In this document: piece after piece, positions 52,921 through 62,494 of the stretch | Layout of the letters: the number at the start of each line of letters is the position of its first letter | Position numbering within the stretch: the first letter of the stretch is position 1 | Origin: Ascoidea asiatica | Lineage: Eukaryota > Ascomycota > Saccharomycetes > Ascoideales > Ascoideaceae | Length of the DNA: 64,000 nt | Reading direction: 5' to 3' | Assembly (NCBI GenBank): GCA_001600695.1 | Contig: BCKQ01000003.1 | Location: 1,207,040-1,271,039 of the forward strand | The notes under the pieces: generated by a model | The model's input: the letters and a program-made list of their open reading frames with translations, nothing else | What the model was told of the DNA's origin: nothing | The model's database searches: none | Made by a program: the position numbers and the translations under genes

Positions 52921-53431
52921 ACTTCAGTGGCTGTGTGTGTGGCTTCTTCCGACGGATCACTCCCGGCGATCCCCAGACTTTGCCAGTTTCTTCGCTTTCT
53001 TCGCTTTCATCAAAACTTCGTCTTTTTCGTCTTTTTCTTTCTTCTTCTGCTGTTTTTGCTTCTTGTGCTTCTGTTTCTTTCTCAGAGACATTTATTCCAA
53101 GTTAAACAAGTGATTTATGTCAATTGAAACTATTATTTATTGTTAATTTCTTTATTTCCAGTCATTTTGAATCATTTTGTTCAATTTATTCTTCTTCTTC
53201 TTTAAAACATTCCGAATTTTAAGTGTGTTTACCTTAAAGTCTTAACACATAATCTGCAATTTCTCTCTTAAAAAAGTTATTTTTCTAATAAGCTTATTAA
53301 TCCAAAATTTATCAACTGATGACACTTTAAATCTTTTGAAATTTTTAAATAATTATATATAAATATAATTATTAATATAATAATACTATAACATTTTTTA
53401 TAAAATATTAATAATATAAATTTCATTATAT
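52921..53431. other. GC-richer patch and promoter before the phosphatase
   Basis: About 52925-53100 is GC-richer, with TTCTTC/TTTTCGTC runs on the plus strand. It carries the small Lys-rich minus ORF listed separately. The rest, 53100-53431, is AT-rich promoter-like DNA. Confidence 0.5.
52957..53091 (-). CDS. Possible 44-residue Lys-rich small ORF
   Basis: An ATG ORF of 44 codons plus stop, starting MSLRKKQKHKKQ and continuing with Lys/Gln/Glu and KAKKAKKLAKSGDRRE. The composition is typical of a basic nuclear or ribosomal-type peptide, but it also follows from a purine-rich strand. No homologue recognised; it may be chance or an exon. Confidence 0.15.
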   Translation of the reverse strand: MSLRKKQKHKKQKQQKKKEKDEKDEVLMKAKKAKKLAKSGDRRE

Positions 53432-54652
53432 ATGAATCAATTACCTCCATTACCAAATCATTTATTAAAACAGATTGAATTAAATTCAAAATCAAAAAAA
53501 AAATATAGATCTGGTCAAATATTATTAATTATTGGTTTAACTTTATTTTTAATAATTTATTTAACTTCAAATATTAATTCATTTTCAAATTTAAATATTA
53601 TTCAAATGACTTCAAATTCTATTGAAAAAAATAATGGTTTATATTCTGATGCTGATATAATTGATGCAAATTTATCAAATGATGATGATAAATTAAAATA
53701 TAATAATGAATTAAATAAAATTAAAAATGATTTTGATAATATTACAAATAAATTTAAAATACCATGGAAATTTGAATTAATTAATGATTTTTTTATTCAA
53801 AATAATCCAAATACAAATCCATTAAATTTTAATTATCTTGAACAAAATTTTGGTTTAAATCCAAATATTACCTGGAATCAATTAATTTTAAAAATTAATG
53901 AATTAAATTCAAATTCATCTCCTTTAATTCAATATAAATTAATTTTCTTAGCAAGACATGGTCAAGGTTATCATAATTTAGCTGTTGAAAAATATGGTAT
54001 GAAAGATTGGAATAATTATTGGTCAAAAAAAACTGGTGATGGTGAAATTATTTGGGGTCCTGATCCAAATTTAACTGATTTAGGTTTAAAACAAGCAAAT
54101 TTAAATTATTTAGCTTGGAAAAAAAATTTAAATTTAGGTGCTCCAATTCCAAATAAATTTTATTCTTCTCCATTTACAAGATCTTGTCAAACTTTAATTG
54201 GAACTTGGGATAAAATTATAAATTTAAAAATTGAAAATAATAATCCAATTATTAAAGAAGATTTAAGAGAAACAATTGGTGAACATTTATGTGATAAAAG
54301 ATCAAAAAAATCAGAAATTTTAAATAAATTTCAAAAATTTGGTTTTAAATTTGATAATAATGATAAATTTCCTGAAAATGATATTTATTTTAAAGATAAT
54401 TGGAGAGAACCTTTATATCAACAAAGTTTAAGATGTAATAATTTCTTAAATTATATCTTTGAAAAAGATTTAAATAATCCTATTCAATCTCAAGATTCTA
54501 TAATTAGTACTACAAGTCATTCTGGTACTATCAAAGGTTTCTTAATTGTCTTAAATCATAGAAATTTTGTTATTAGTACTGGTGGAATGATACCTGTTGT
54601 AGTTAAAGGTACAAGAAGATCTGATGATTTAGATTTATCTCAACTCAATTAG
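53432..54652 (+). CDS. Membrane-anchored histidine phosphatase, Pmu1/phosphoglycerate-mutase-like
   Basis: 406 residues. Branch of the histidine phosphatase superfamily that includes yeast Pmu1. The catalytic motif LARHGQGYHN has His176; FYSSPFTRSCQT, ETIGEHLCDKR and the second histidine in TTSHSGT complete the active site. Residues about 29-52 (ILLIIGLTLFLIIYLT) are a single membrane segment preceded by Lys-rich sequence, so a type II protein is inferred. Residues 53-170 are a polar linker and accessory region. Soluble Pmu1 is about 295 residues; the extra length is the N-terminal anchor. Substrate unknown. Confidence 0.85.
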   Translation: MNQLPPLPNHLLKQIELNSKSKKKYRSGQILLIIGLTLFLIIYLTSNINSFSNLNIIQMTSNSIEKNNGLYSDADIIDANLSNDDDKLKYNNELNKIKNDFDNITNKFKIPWKFELINDFFIQNNPNTNPLNFNYLEQNFGLNPNITWNQLILKINELNSNSSPLIQYKLIFLARHGQGYHNLAVEKYGMKDWNNYWSKKTGDGEIIWGPDPNLTDLGLKQANLNYLAWKKNLNLGAPIPNKFYSSPFTRSCQTLIGTWDKIINLKIENNNPIIKEDLRETIGEHLCDKRSKKSEILNKFQKFGFKFDNNDKFPENDIYFKDNWREPLYQQSLRCNNFLNYIFEKDLNNPIQSQDSIISTTSHSGTIKGFLIVLNHRNFVISTGGMIPVVVKGTRRSDDLDLSQLN

Positions 54653-54990
54653 TTTTTTATTTACGATTTACCCAAGAAATTAATTAAAATTCATTTAGAA
54701 ATTTACTTAGAAATTTACTTAGAAATTTACTTAGAAATTTAATAAAATTTAATAGAATTTAATGTAATTTAATAAATAAATATATATATATTTTTTTTTA
54801 ATAATCTGAAATTTAATCTTGAGACTATTTTTATGGTACTCCTTGTCTCGACCAAACACAAATTCCTCAATTGAATTTAAAGCTACATTTGTAATCAAAT
54901 AATATAAATACGAATGAATATAATCAAATAGATATAATAAGTAGAAAATAATAATCAATTAATATTTGCAATCAAATCAATAAGTGCAAA
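54653..54990. other. Intergenic between the phosphatase and glutaredoxin genes
   Basis: AT-rich spacer with a 12-bp tandem repeat directly after the phosphatase gene and a poly-T run near 54790. The final part serves as the glutaredoxin promoter. Confidence 0.5.
54695..54740. repeat. TTAGAAATTTAC tandem repeat, 3.8 copies
   Basis: Three full 12-bp units and a fourth of 10 bp, starting 43 bp after the phosphatase stop. It probably lies in the transcript's 3'UTR. Confidence 0.95.
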
Positions 54991-55323
54991 ATGAGTCAGA
55001 AATATATTACTAAAGCTAATAAGCTTATTCAAGAACATCCATATTTCATGTTATCAAAATCTTGGTGTCCAGATTGTCATTATACTTATAAAATTTGGGA
55101 TAAATATAAAATTAATGAAAAAGTTTTCATTTTAGAATTAGATAAAATTATTGATCAAAAAGAAGCTTTAGAATTAGAAAAAGCATTTACAATAATTTCT
55201 GGTAAAAAATGGGTTCCTTCAATTTTTTTTAATGGTTCTTTTTTTGGTACTGAACAAACTTTAAAAAAACTTGAAACTGATGGTGAACTAAAACAAAAAT
55301 TTAAAGATGTTGGTTTATTTTAA
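54991..55323 (+). CDS. GRX8: Glutaredoxin, Grx8-like
   Basis: 110 residues, standard size. Thioredoxin-fold oxidoreductase. The active site is SWCPDC (Cys26, Cys29), the variant typical of yeast Grx8 rather than the CPYC of Grx1/2 or CGFS of monothiol forms. The cis-proline loop WVPSIFFNG and the following GTEQTL are family-consistent. No targeting signal, so probably cytosolic. Grx8 has weak glutathione-disulfide activity in S. cerevisiae; the same is assumed here. Confidence 0.9.
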   Translation: MSQKYITKANKLIQEHPYFMLSKSWCPDCHYTYKIWDKYKINEKVFILELDKIIDQKEALELEKAFTIISGKKWVPSIFFNGSFFGTEQTLKKLETDGELKQKFKDVGLF

Positions 55324-56099
55324 ATATTTATATAACTATGTTTATATAACTAATAATTAATAACTAATAACTGTATTGTATATGTGTATATTTGTATATT
55401 TTGTATATGTATATATGTATATGTATTTTATATTTTATCTTTTATACACTCTTATAATTTTGTATTGAAAATAATACTTTTTACTTAGAGAATATATTAA
55501 TTAATTAAAAATAGAAAACTGAAAAGAACTGAAATATTAAACTGTTCTTTCATTTAAAAAAAGCACAGCTGAAATAGAATAGAATAGAAATAGAATAAAA
55601 AGAGAATAAGAATATCATTTGACCAAAAGTAAAAGAAAAGAAAAAAAGAATCAAAACAAGAAACAAAGAAATAAATGATAAAATAAAATGAGTGACGAAA
55701 AAAAATAAGTATTGTTGTTATATTATAATAATTAAGCATTGATATCCAAAAAAAAAATAGCCAGATAACAAATAAGCGAATGAAAATTGTATATCCTCCC
55801 AATTATAAATTATAATGTTCTTTAAGTATATGAACTTTTTTTTTTAATGACAAATTCCAAAATAAATTTTAAAAGATAAAAAAATAAAGAGTAATGAATA
55901 TAATAACAAAACTAAACTGAAAAAATAAAATTGAAAAACAAAAAAATGAAAAATAAAATGAAAAAATAAACAAAAATTTTTTTTTTTGAAAATGGATTAA
56001 GTACAGTTAAAAATAATGAAATAAGACAAAAAAATAAAAGAAGCTAAAAAAATTGAAAAAAAATAAAAAACATTGAAAGAAAATGAAAAAAATTTGAAG
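55324..56099. other. Intergenic between convergent GRX8-like gene and PAS kinase
   Basis: AT-rich, with TATATGTATA repeats near 55380-55430 and A-rich runs at 55900-56090. The ORF at 55554-55802 (minus) lies in purine-rich DNA and is chance. Confidence 0.5.
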
Positions 56100-59000
56100 T
56101 TACATTTTTAACCATGGATCATCCATAATTTCCTTCATACTTGGTCTTTTTTCAACTTCCCTTTGAAGAATTTTTTGAATTAAGTTGATACATTCATCAC
56201 TAGTAACATATGGAATTCTTAAATCACCTTCCATAATTTCATCAACATTATAAAAAGGATTTTCTTTATAGATAATTGTATACAATAAAACTCCTAATGC
56301 CCATACATCTTGTGCTTTACCTTCATAAGGTCTACCATTAAAAACTTCTGGTGCTGCATAATCAACTGTTCCAACAAATACATCAAATGGACCATTTCTA
56401 ATATATGCTGCTGATCCAAAATCAATTAATTTAATAAATGATTGATTATCAATAATTAAATTTTCATCTTTAATATCTCTATGAACAATTCCATTTTCAT
56501 GTAAATGATAAATTGCAGAAGCAACTTGTTTAAAAATATATCGACATTCATATTCTGTCATACTTTTTTTAATTTCAATTAAATCAAATAAATCAATTCC
56601 TGGTGGATCTCCATGAATTGGAGTTTCAATATAATAACAATCATCATCTTCAAAAAAATCTAAAAGTCTCATAATATTCGGATCATCGGTTGTATTGAGG
56701 TATGCCATAATTTGAATTTCTGAGGGAACTGTTCCTAATTTTCTATCTCTACACCAAGTATCAACAAGAATACGTTCTTTAAAAATGCATTTCAAAACAA
56801 TTCTATAATTTGGATCTAATTTATGTTCAACTAATACAACTTTTCCATATGATCCTTCACCCATTGATTTTATAATCTTATAATCATCAAAACTTTTAAT
56901 TCTTCTTTTAAGACCAACTTGTTTTGGAAAATATATAGAAGCTTTTTTCATAGCATCAATTTGATCATGCTCTAATTTTTTTAATTCTTCTTGAGATCTT
57001 ATAACAAGTTGATAATTTGTATTATCACTACTTATACTACTGGAAGTTTCTGGTGCTTTACTTCCATCATCTGACATTATTGTTGGTTCGGTTTCTGTAG
57101 AATCTAATGATATTTTTCTAGGACTCTTATTACTTGAATGATTTTGTATTAAATATGATTTCAGCCTTTCTTCCTTACTTAGCTCATTCAAACTATTATT
57201 TGATGATAATGATCTAACTGGAGAATGAATTAAAGAATGAGAATTTGATTGTATACTTGTTGGATTAATCAAATCTCCATTTGAGTGTACACTAGAAATA
57301 TCAGAATGATCTGATTTATCAGAATTAATAGGATTATTAACATTTATTTCAGAATTGTTGATATTTCTAGAATTATTGATATCATTGATTTTTTTAGAAT
57401 TTATGGAATCATTTGAAGATATGCTAGAAGTCGAAAGCTTGTTTGACAATTTCGAAGAAGGCAGATATCCAAAATTTTTAGACTGGGGAATCTGATTTTC
57501 TGCAAGGAGATTTAATTGGGAAGGTAAATTTTTATAAATGTTTTTACCATTTTCTAATTTTCCTTCGTTTTTATGTAATTCTTCTGATGAAGCAGACGAA
57601 TGATGATTATTATGTAAGTCTCTTGAATATGTAATCCATAAAACATAGGTTTCTATTGTTGAAACACGTAATTGAATATCAATATTTATCGAAATTCCAT
57701 CTCTATGTTTACCTGGAATACCAACTGAATTTAAAAATGAGTTTTCAAAATCTTGTTTGAACGAATTAAAACATTTTTCATCATCTAAATCATAACCTTC
57801 ATTTTTTTTCTCTTTCAATATTGAAAATTTAGAGTAAACTCTTCTGAAAAAATGTTCTGGTAAAACCAAGCCTGGGGATAATTTGAAATTTTTTCTTTGA
57901 TTACTTTTAATTCTTTGAAAATTATTTGAATAGTTAGCAAATGATTTTTGATTATTTGAGAAATAATTTGGAGAAATCTCATCATTACAAATTGTGAAAT
58001 CTAAAAGTTCAGTAAAATTTGGTATAACATGATCGATAGAACAATTTAATAAATTTCCACATCCAAATAAATTTTTTGAGATTGACCTATTATAAGAAAG
58101 AATCCTATAATCAGAAGAAGAAATAACAAATATTCCTGCGATATATGGCATTGTGTGAATCTTTAGTTTAATTTGATAATCATTCAATTTATCACCTCTT
58201 ACATCATCACCATCCTTTTCCAAAATTTCAGAAGTTGTTGCACATGGTAAGATTCTTTTGTGTAAATTTAGAGTGAAATATCTTATTTGATTGATCTTGT
58301 CAGATAAATTGCTGAAAAAAATGTAAGGGTTTTTTACTTTATTTACACTTGATTCAATTTCAAGCATATTTAATTCAGTTTGTAGGGAATCTGAAAGAGT
58401 TTCTAAGGACTTATCTTGAAGTTTATAATTATTAAGTAATGATCCAGTAACTTGAGTTACTTTTTTTATTGACCAACTTTGATATTCACTAATTGAATTA
58501 TTCTCAGACCTTAGTTCAATCAGAATATCTATTGCATCACAAGGAATTTGATCAAACATAAAAATTATTAGATCCCCCTTTTTTTTCGCCCATAAAGAAC
58601 ACCAAGCTATATCATTATTAGTTCTATTAATTGCTACAATTTCCCCAGCAAATAAAATATTTCTATTACTATAATAATAATTAGATTTATTAATATTATT
58701 CCTTTTATTATTAATTGTACTTAAACTTAAATTTTTATTTAATTTTTCAATTACAAAGGATCTTGAATTTGAAGCAATTAAATCCATTAAATTTAAACAT
58801 TTAAAAGATGCTTTTGTTATTCCAAATATTAAACATGCTAAATCATTTGATGCTTTTAAAGACCATGGAAAATCAACTTCACAAGTAAAAACAGCTTGAG
58901 GATTTGCAGCTTTTCCTGTAGATAAAGAATGAAAAGGTCTTGATGTTGTTGGAGACATCAATGAATCTTCAAAAGTGGATAATGGGCTTTGAACATTTTC

Positions 59001-61046
59001 ACTAACTGATAAAACGGTTGTATTTCTTTGATATAAACTTCTTTTTGAAAATGGTTTTGAATTTTGATTGAAATAGTTTCTATTTTTTGAAGGGGAATTA
59101 TTATAATTAAATCTATTATTTTTATTAGAATTGTTAATATGATTACCAATATTTTTATTTAATGAAGGTAAATTTGAAAATGAATTAACATTATTTGCAT
59201 CTGATCCAACAGTTTCTATGAAAGGTGTAGCCAAAGCATATAATAATCTTACTTGTAAAGAATTGTCTCTTTTTTTCAAGTCTAATTTAATATTTTTTGA
59301 ATTTTTATAATTTTTGGCATTTCTTTGGATATTTTTATTTTTAAGTAAGCTTGATAAAATTTCTTTTGAATCATTGTTGATATTATTATTGTTCAAATTT
59401 TGATTAGATTTACTAGATTTTAGATTATAGGAATTATAATTTTTAGAGACATTTAATTTTTCAATTTTTATATTTCTTTCAATATTTTTTTCATTAATAA
59501 TATTATTACTTTGTTTTTCAATTTCAGTTTCAGTATCCAGGGTATTTGTAGAAGTTACTTGATCTGTTGAATAATTATCATTTTCAGTATCATTATCATT
59601 CTCATTGTCATTGTGGTTATTATTATCATTACTACTGTTGTTGTTATCATTTTGTATATTTGATAAAGACAAATAATGTAAATTCAAAGCCACTTCTTGT
59701 TCCAGATCTGAATGTTTTGAATTTAAGATATTTGAATTTGAGTTTGAATAAAATTGATTTTTCATTGAATTATCTAATAAATTTATAATTTTTCTTAATT
59801 TTTGATTAATATTTTTTTGATAATTTGAATTATTATTATTATCAATAAGGATAGATTTGTTATTACCATTTTCATTTTCGTTTTCATTTCCATTTTTATT
59901 AACAAAATCATTATAATTAGGAGTATTGTTTTTTATATTATTATTTTTGTTGTTGTTATTATTATTATTGTTATTGAATAATACAGATAATGCGGCACTT
60001 GAAGCATTTGATTCAAATTTAGTTTTAATTGAATTAGTATCCGAATCATTTAGATTATTTTTATAATTATTTGAAATTGAATTATTTAAGTTTGATAAAA
60101 AGGGTAAATTATCAATATCTGATAAATTACTATTATTATTATTTGAAGATTGAATTGGAGAATCAATTGTATCATATAATTCAGGTCTATCAATTAAAAT
60201 TTCTATTGATCTTTTAAGTATATTTAATCTTAAAGCTAAAGAATTTGGAGATAAATGAGCATAAGAATAAGCATGAGTACTTTCAGTTGGGAAATTTAAA
60301 ATTTGATTATCACTTATTACATTATTATTGATAAAAGTAGATGGATTATTATTTATGATTAATTTATTATTATTTTGTTTAGAGTTTCTATTTATTGATT
60401 GATTATTATTATTTTTATGGTCATGATTATTGTTATTGTTATCAATTGATGAAGAGAAACTTATTGCTCTTTTTGGAAACTGAGGTATGAATTCATTAGT
60501 TGAATTTAAGACTAAAGTAGGAGGAGGTAAACTAGTTAAGTCATTTAAATTATTTGGGTCATTATTATCGTTATCATTATTTTTATCGTTATCATTATCA
60601 TTATCATTATTATTGGAAATATCATTATTGATATCATTTTGAATTAATTCTTTTAAATACAAGTTTAACTTATTTGTATTTGGATGAGGTGGAAATGAAA
60701 AAGATAAATTTTGAGAATTTAAAGCTGGAGAAGTTGGAGTTGAAAATGAATTGAATTTGTTATTGTTGTTATTGTTTATGGTAGATGTATTAATTTTATG
60801 GCTATCATTTTGAATAAAAAAAGTTGAATTTGATTTTTCATTCAAAATTAAATCTTCAAGACTTGAATTATTTGAATTTTGATTTGAATTTAAAGCAGAG
60901 ACCGGATTTGAATAAATTTTATTTAATTGATTAATTGTATTAATATCATTATTATTATCATTATTGTTGTTATTATTATTTCTTTTTTTTAAGATTGATA
61001 ATGAATTAATTAGTGGAGTTTCATTATTTGGGGATAAATACGGCAT
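56100..61046 (-). CDS. PAS-domain Ser/Thr protein kinase, Psk1/Psk2-like
   Basis: 1648 residues. Nutrient-sensing kinase that in S. cerevisiae phosphorylates Ugp1 and translation factors. Residues 1-690 are Asn/Ser/Asp-rich with long poly-Asn runs. A PAS region starts near 712 (FTCEVDFPWSLKASNDLACLIFG); a second PAS-like region may lie near 985-1040 (YIAGIFVISSSDYRILSYNRS). A Ser/Asn-rich linker leads to the kinase at 1386-1648: glycine loop from 1396, Lys1419, HRD at 1522-1524, DFG at 1542-1544, APE motif in DYAAPEVF. The kinase core is intact, so activity is expected. Longer than yeast Psk1 (1356) because of the inserts. Confidence 0.93.
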   Translation of the reverse strand: MPYLSPNNETPLINSLSILKKRNNNNNNNDNNNDINTINQLNKIYSNPVSALNSNQNSNNSSLEDLILNEKSNSTFFIQNDSHKINTSTINNNNNNKFNSFSTPTSPALNSQNLSFSFPPHPNTNKLNLYLKELIQNDINNDISNNNDNDNDNDKNNDNDNNDPNNLNDLTSLPPPTLVLNSTNEFIPQFPKRAISFSSSIDNNNNNHDHKNNNNQSINRNSKQNNNKLIINNNPSTFINNNVISDNQILNFPTESTHAYSYAHLSPNSLALRLNILKRSIEILIDRPELYDTIDSPIQSSNNNNSNLSDIDNLPFLSNLNNSISNNYKNNLNDSDTNSIKTKFESNASSAALSVLFNNNNNNNNNKNNNIKNNTPNYNDFVNKNGNENENENGNNKSILIDNNNNSNYQKNINQKLRKIINLLDNSMKNQFYSNSNSNILNSKHSDLEQEVALNLHYLSLSNIQNDNNNSSNDNNNHNDNENDNDTENDNYSTDQVTSTNTLDTETEIEKQSNNIINEKNIERNIKIEKLNVSKNYNSYNLKSSKSNQNLNNNNINNDSKEILSSLLKNKNIQRNAKNYKNSKNIKLDLKKRDNSLQVRLLYALATPFIETVGSDANNVNSFSNLPSLNKNIGNHINNSNKNNRFNYNNSPSKNRNYFNQNSKPFSKRSLYQRNTTVLSVSENVQSPLSTFEDSLMSPTTSRPFHSLSTGKAANPQAVFTCEVDFPWSLKASNDLACLIFGITKASFKCLNLMDLIASNSRSFVIEKLNKNLSLSTINNKRNNINKSNYYYSNRNILFAGEIVAINRTNNDIAWCSLWAKKKGDLIIFMFDQIPCDAIDILIELRSENNSISEYQSWSIKKVTQVTGSLLNNYKLQDKSLETLSDSLQTELNMLEIESSVNKVKNPYIFFSNLSDKINQIRYFTLNLHKRILPCATTSEILEKDGDDVRGDKLNDYQIKLKIHTMPYIAGIFVISSSDYRILSYNRSISKNLFGCGNLLNCSIDHVIPNFTELLDFTICNDEISPNYFSNNQKSFANYSNNFQRIKSNQRKNFKLSPGLVLPEHFFRRVYSKFSILKEKKNEGYDLDDEKCFNSFKQDFENSFLNSVGIPGKHRDGISINIDIQLRVSTIETYVLWITYSRDLHNNHHSSASSEELHKNEGKLENGKNIYKNLPSQLNLLAENQIPQSKNFGYLPSSKLSNKLSTSSISSNDSINSKKINDINNSRNINNSEINVNNPINSDKSDHSDISSVHSNGDLINPTSIQSNSHSLIHSPVRSLSSNNSLNELSKEERLKSYLIQNHSSNKSPRKISLDSTETEPTIMSDDGSKAPETSSSISSDNTNYQLVIRSQEELKKLEHDQIDAMKKASIYFPKQVGLKRRIKSFDDYKIIKSMGEGSYGKVVLVEHKLDPNYRIVLKCIFKERILVDTWCRDRKLGTVPSEIQIMAYLNTTDDPNIMRLLDFFEDDDCYYIETPIHGDPPGIDLFDLIEIKKSMTEYECRYIFKQVASAIYHLHENGIVHRDIKDENLIIDNQSFIKLIDFGSAAYIRNGPFDVFVGTVDYAAPEVFNGRPYEGKAQDVWALGVLLYTIIYKENPFYNVDEIMEGDLRIPYVTSDECINLIQKILQREVEKRPSMKEIMDDPWLKM

Positions 61047-62173
61047 TTATATATATATGATATATTATAAAATTTATATTCTAAAATTATAACAATATAT
61101 TGTAGTATATTATATAATTTGAAAAAAGTATTGAAGAAGCAGTGGAAATGTTTTGAGAAAGTAGTGAAAAAGCAGTGAAATATTCAGTAGTTTGATAAGT
61201 TCAAATTATATAAAAGTTTAATATTTTTATAGTTTTTTTTAGTTTAATTGTTAAATTGTTAAATTGATTTGTATTGAATAGTTTGATATATTTGATAGGT
61301 TTGATATACTTATATATCTATAATTGATTGTAAAGTTAATAAATAATAACTCTGGATTGGAATTGTGGGCTAAATAATAGGAACAATAGGAAAAGAATTA
61401 GAGGAATAAATAGGATAAGAATCAAAATGAGGTAAAGACAGTTTATTTATATGGTTGATTATATGATTATTTATATAGTAATTTTTTTTATTTTATTTTA
61501 TAATTATCCTATTGTTTTTTCTAGTTGCTCAATATAATAATTTATTGTCAGTCCTGTCTTAGTTTTGGTTTTATTTATATTTTACTTTTATAATTTCTTT
61601 GTTGTTTTTCTCTCACTGAATTTTAAATGAAGGATTCCTGTGAAATTTTATATTGATTAGTAAATAGTTTTTAATTGAATAAAATGGTTTGACTTCTTAG
61701 TACGAATCAATTAAGTTGGATTTAAGACTCAAATATTAGTTAAATGAAATAGAATAAAATATAATTTAGTCAAATAAAATAAAATAGAATAGAATAACTA
61801 AATAAATAAATAAGTTTATGCTTGTTGTTGACAAACAGAAGTATATTTCTAAGTTGAATCATCAAAGCTAATTCATCCACCACCATACAAATTTAAATTT
61901 CTTTGTCTTTTTTTCTTCGCTCTTCAGTCATCACATCACAGAGTCCATCGCACCCGCAGCTCTGGTGGAAAACTGCCCCAGGATTAGTAACTACAAGTAC
62001 AACTCCTAGACCCTTCCACGACACGGGACCCAAATACGAGCACGGCTGCAAACGCTCCACTCGAGCCGGTGATTGTACGAACGAAATATCTAATTATTAC
62101 TAAGAAGATATCTAATTCAAATTATAAACAATTGTTAATTAAAATATAAAATATATAAAAATTATATAAAAAA
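61047..62173. other. Promoter of the PAS kinase, then a GC-rich patch
   Basis: 61047-61900 is AT-rich, with no gene. About 61910-62090 is much GC-richer and includes a 66-codon ORF (61903-62103, plus) without recognisable similarity. ATATCTAATT occurs twice at its right edge (62084-62093 and 62107-62116). Confidence 0.5.
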
Positions 62174-62276
62174 TATGGGAGGTAAGTGCCCTATTTATAT
62201 TAGTAAAAAATAGGAGCGGGTAACCCATCTTAAAAATAAATTTGTAAATTTAGTATGTGAAAGTTCACCTCCCATA
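62174..62276. repeat. 10-bp terminal inverted repeat, possible short LTR relic
   Basis: TATGGGAGGT (62174-62183) and ACCTCCCATA (62267-62276) are perfect inverted repeats around 83 bp; within them the ends read TG...CA, as in LTRs. The minus strand has TATAAATAG near its end. It lies downstream of the Ty3-type pol remnant. A 103-bp element is short for an LTR and no target duplication is seen, so it may be a fragment or a different small element. Confidence 0.35.
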
Positions 62277-62346
62277 CTTAAAAAAAGAAATAAAATAAAA
62301 TATTGTTCTGGAAGACACTACGACATTCTAAGAACAAACACGAAGA

Positions 62347-62437
62347 TTCTAGTACATTCGAGATGCACGCAGAACTTCGAAGAGAAAATAAATAATGCAG
62401 ACCCAGAAGGTTCTACTACATTTATCATGCACACAGA
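62347..62437. repeat. Diverged 27-bp direct repeat between pol remnant and the inverted repeat
   Basis: TTCTAGTACATT...ATGCACGCAGA at 62347-62373 recurs as TTCTACTACATT...ATGCACACAGA at 62411-62437, six differences in 27. It may be part of a retroelement 3' non-coding region. Confidence 0.6.
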
Positions 62438-62494
62438 CGTTCTGCGAACGCAATAGCATGCAGTCGTAGAACAATCTATGCAATTTTAGAAAGT

